Assembly (NCBI GenBank): GCA_964420455.1
Contig: CAYQTO010000178.1
Coordinates: 1 to 6,758 of the forward strand
Direction of reading: 5' to 3'
DNA from: CAYQTO01 sp964420455
GTDB taxonomy: Bacteria > Sumerlaeota > Sumerlaeia > SLMS01
DNA length: 6,758 nt
The notes under the pieces are model-generated. The model worked only from the letters and a program-made list of their open reading frames with translations. It was not told where the DNA came from and did not search any database. Made by a program: the position numbers and the translations under genes. Positions 5,318 to 6,758 of this stretch are shown here, one piece after another (position 1 is the stretch's first letter; each line of letters begins with the position of its first letter).

Positions 5318-5865
5318 AAGCGGACCTGACCATCGTCGAGGCCTACAGCGAGGCCCTTTTCGAGGCGGCGAAGAAGGCGGGCGCTCTCGACCAGGTGGAG
5401 GAGGACTCACGGCAGCTCGAGTCCCTCGGCGAGGTGCATCCCCGGCTCCGCGCCTTCTTTGTCGCTCCCAACATTCCCCGGGAGACGAAGGAGGAGTTTT
5501 TTGCACGGGTGTTTGGGCCCCGGATCCATCCGCTGCTGGGGAATTTCTTCCGCCTTCTGATCCGGCGCGGCCGGCTCGAGGTCTACCGCCCGGCAATGGC
5601 CGACTTCCACGAGCGCGTCCGCCATTTCAAGGGGATCCGGTCGGCCACCCTGGACACGGCGGTGGAGCTCGACCAGGAGACCCGCGACCGCCTGCGCTCC
5701 GTCCTCGAGAACTACAGCGGCTTCCAACTCGAAATCACCCACCGCACGGACCCGGACCTCATCGGCGGGGTCCGTTTCAAGTGCGGCGACCTGTTCATTG
5801 ACACCTCGCTCGAGAGCGGCCTCGCCGCCCTCCGGCACGAACTTCTCAGCACCCGCGTTTATTGA
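5314..5865 (+). CDS. atpH: ATP synthase F1 subunit delta (OSCP)
   Basis: This 183-residue soluble protein is close to the usual 175-180. The N-terminal helical domain starts with AYSEALFEAAKKAG (10-23), the usual N-terminal six-helix bundle that binds the top of alpha. The C-terminal domain ends with the OSCP/delta signature DLIGGVRFKCGDLFIDTSLESGLAALRHEL-type region (148-177), which contacts subunit b. Delta joins F1 to the stator stalk. It starts inside the atpF stop (ATGA), so coupled translation with its binding partner b is likely. A gap of 33 bases separates it from atpA. Nothing is missing or unusual. Confidence 0.95.
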   Translation: MKADLTIVEAYSEALFEAAKKAGALDQVEEDSRQLESLGEVHPRLRAFFVAPNIPRETKEEFFARVFGPRIHPLLGNFFRLLIRRGRLEVYRPAMADFHERVRHFKGIRSATLDTAVELDQETRDRLRSVLENYSGFQLEITHRTDPDLIGGVRFKCGDLFIDTSLESGLAALRHELLSTRVY

Positions 5866-5879
5866 CCTTCCCCAACCCG
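5863..5879 (+). repeat. 17-base segment repeated before atpF and before atpA (copy 2)
   Basis: This is the second copy of the segment at 4751-4767, with one mismatch. It begins exactly with the TGA stop of atpH and ends 19 bases before the atpA start. Confidence 0.35.
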
Positions 5880-5898
5880 GCCCCGGAGCCCCAACACG

Positions 5899-6758
5899 AT
5901 GTCGATTCGCCCAGACGAGATTTCCACCATCCTTCAAAAGGAACTCGAGCAGTTCGAATCCAAGCTCGAGGTTGAAAGCGTTGGTACGGTCCTCCGCGTG
6001 GGGGACTCGATCGCAACGGTCTACGGACTGGAGGAGGCCGCCGCCGGCGAGCTCCTCGAGTTCCCCGGTGATATCTACGGCATGGTCCTCAACCTCGAGG
6101 AGAACTCCGTCGGTGTGGCCCTGTTTGGTTCCGACGTGAACATCAAGGAGGGGGACACGGTAAAGCGGACGGGGCGCATCGCCGAGGTGCCCGTGGGCGA
6201 CGAGCTGGTGGGCCGGGTGGTGAACGCGATCGGCCAGCCGATCGACGGCAAGGGGCCCCTCACGACGAAGAAGACCGCCCGCATCGAGGGCCGGGTGCCC
6301 AACGTGCTCGCCCGCCAGTCCGTGAAGCAGCCGCTGATGACCGGCATCAAGGCGATCGACTCCATGATCCCGATCGGCCGGGGCCAGCGCGAGTTGATCA
6401 TCGGTGACCGCCAGACCGGCAAGACCGCCATCGCCATCGACACGATCATCAACCAGAAGGGCCAGGACGTCTTCTGCTTCTATGTGGCCGTCGGCCAGAA
6501 GCAGTCCTCCGTGGCCGGTGTGGTCGAAATCCTCGAGAAGCATGGCGCCATGGAGTATACGACGGTGGTTTCCGCCTCGGCGGACACGCCGGCGTCGATG
6601 CAGTTCATCGCCCCCTACTCGGCGTGCTCCATGGCCGAGCACTTCCTGTATACGGGGCGCCACGCGCTGATCATCTACGACGATCTTTCCAAGCAGGCGG
6701 CGGCTTACCGCACGCTGTCGCTGCTCCTGCGCCGTCCCCCCGGTCGCGAGGCCTATCC
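5899..6758 (+). CDS. atpA: ATP synthase F1 subunit alpha, 5' part (runs off the window)
   Basis: The frame is open from ATG 5899 to the window edge, giving 286 residues of an expected 500-520. The start MSIRPDEISTILQKELEQF is the usual alpha N-terminus. The beta-barrel domain occupies roughly 25-95, with VGTVLRVGDSIATVYGL and GMVLNLEENSVGVALFG. The P-loop GDRQTGKT is at 169-176, the same numbering as E. coli (K175). The Walker B strand ALIIYDDLSKQA has D261, and RRPPGREAY at the edge is the conserved stretch that follows. Alpha carries the non-catalytic nucleotide site and alternates with beta in the F1 hexamer. GGAG at 5885-5888, ten bases before ATG, is the likely ribosome binding site. The truncation comes only from the window boundary. 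Confidence 0.98.
   Translation, partial: MSIRPDEISTILQKELEQFESKLEVESVGTVLRVGDSIATVYGLEEAAAGELLEFPGDIYGMVLNLEENSVGVALFGSDVNIKEGDTVKRTGRIAEVPVGDELVGRVVNAIGQPIDGKGPLTTKKTARIEGRVPNVLARQSVKQPLMTGIKAIDSMIPIGRGQRELIIGDRQTGKTAIAIDTIINQKGQDVFCFYVAVGQKQSSVAGVVEILEKHGAMEYTTVVSASADTPASMQFIAPYSACSMAEHFLYTGRHALIIYDDLSKQAAAYRTLSLLLRRPPGREAY

Overview
The window is GC-rich bacterial chromosome with an ordinary housekeeping layout. It holds the 3' end of one unidentified gene, a complete ABC-F ATPase gene on the minus strand, and, divergent from it on the plus strand, the first two thirds of an F-type ATP synthase operon. I see no integrase, transposase, phage, toxin-antitoxin or CRISPR gene. The operon order (AtpZ-like, atpI, atpB, atpE, atpF, atpH, atpA) is the classical bacterial one. 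There is one b-type stator gene and no b' copy. The downstream genes atpG, atpD and atpC are expected beyond the right edge. The a subunit is unusually long, with His-rich ends. A Gram-negative lineage such as Verrucomicrobiota or a relative is my guess from overall gene style; I give that low confidence because no 16S or other marker is present.

Layout: 1-110 is the tail of a plus-strand ORF that ends in a membrane helix. 111-212 is a short convergent spacer with small inverted repeats. 213-2210 (minus) is the ABC-F protein. 2211-2451 is the divergent intergenic region, which carries three copies of a GGGGACWTTG motif, two of them facing each other as an inverted repeat. 2452-3092 encodes two small membrane proteins (AtpZ-like and AtpI). 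3082-4350 is atpB, 4463-4681 atpE, 4796-5317 atpF, 5314-5865 atpH, and 5899 to the window edge is the 5' part of atpA.

How the genes work together: AtpZ and AtpI are assembly or ion-supply helpers for the c-ring. Subunits a, c and b form the membrane Fo motor and stator, delta joins b to F1, and alpha is the non-catalytic nucleotide-binding subunit of F1. Three junctions overlap (AtpZ/atpI and atpF/atpH by ATGA, atpI/atpB by 11 bases), which suggests translational coupling. Only atpE is set off by about 110 bases on each side. Both of these gaps contain a GC hairpin with the same CACC loop, and atpE has the strongest Shine-Dalgarno sequence seen here. This fits the need to make many more c subunits than a or b.

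The main points worth a second look are the roughly 155-residue hydrophilic, His-rich N-terminal extension and the His/Asp-rich C-terminal tail of subunit a, the residues in its half-channel positions, the repeated motif in the divergent promoter region, and the paired hairpins around atpE. I do not see a new multi-gene system.
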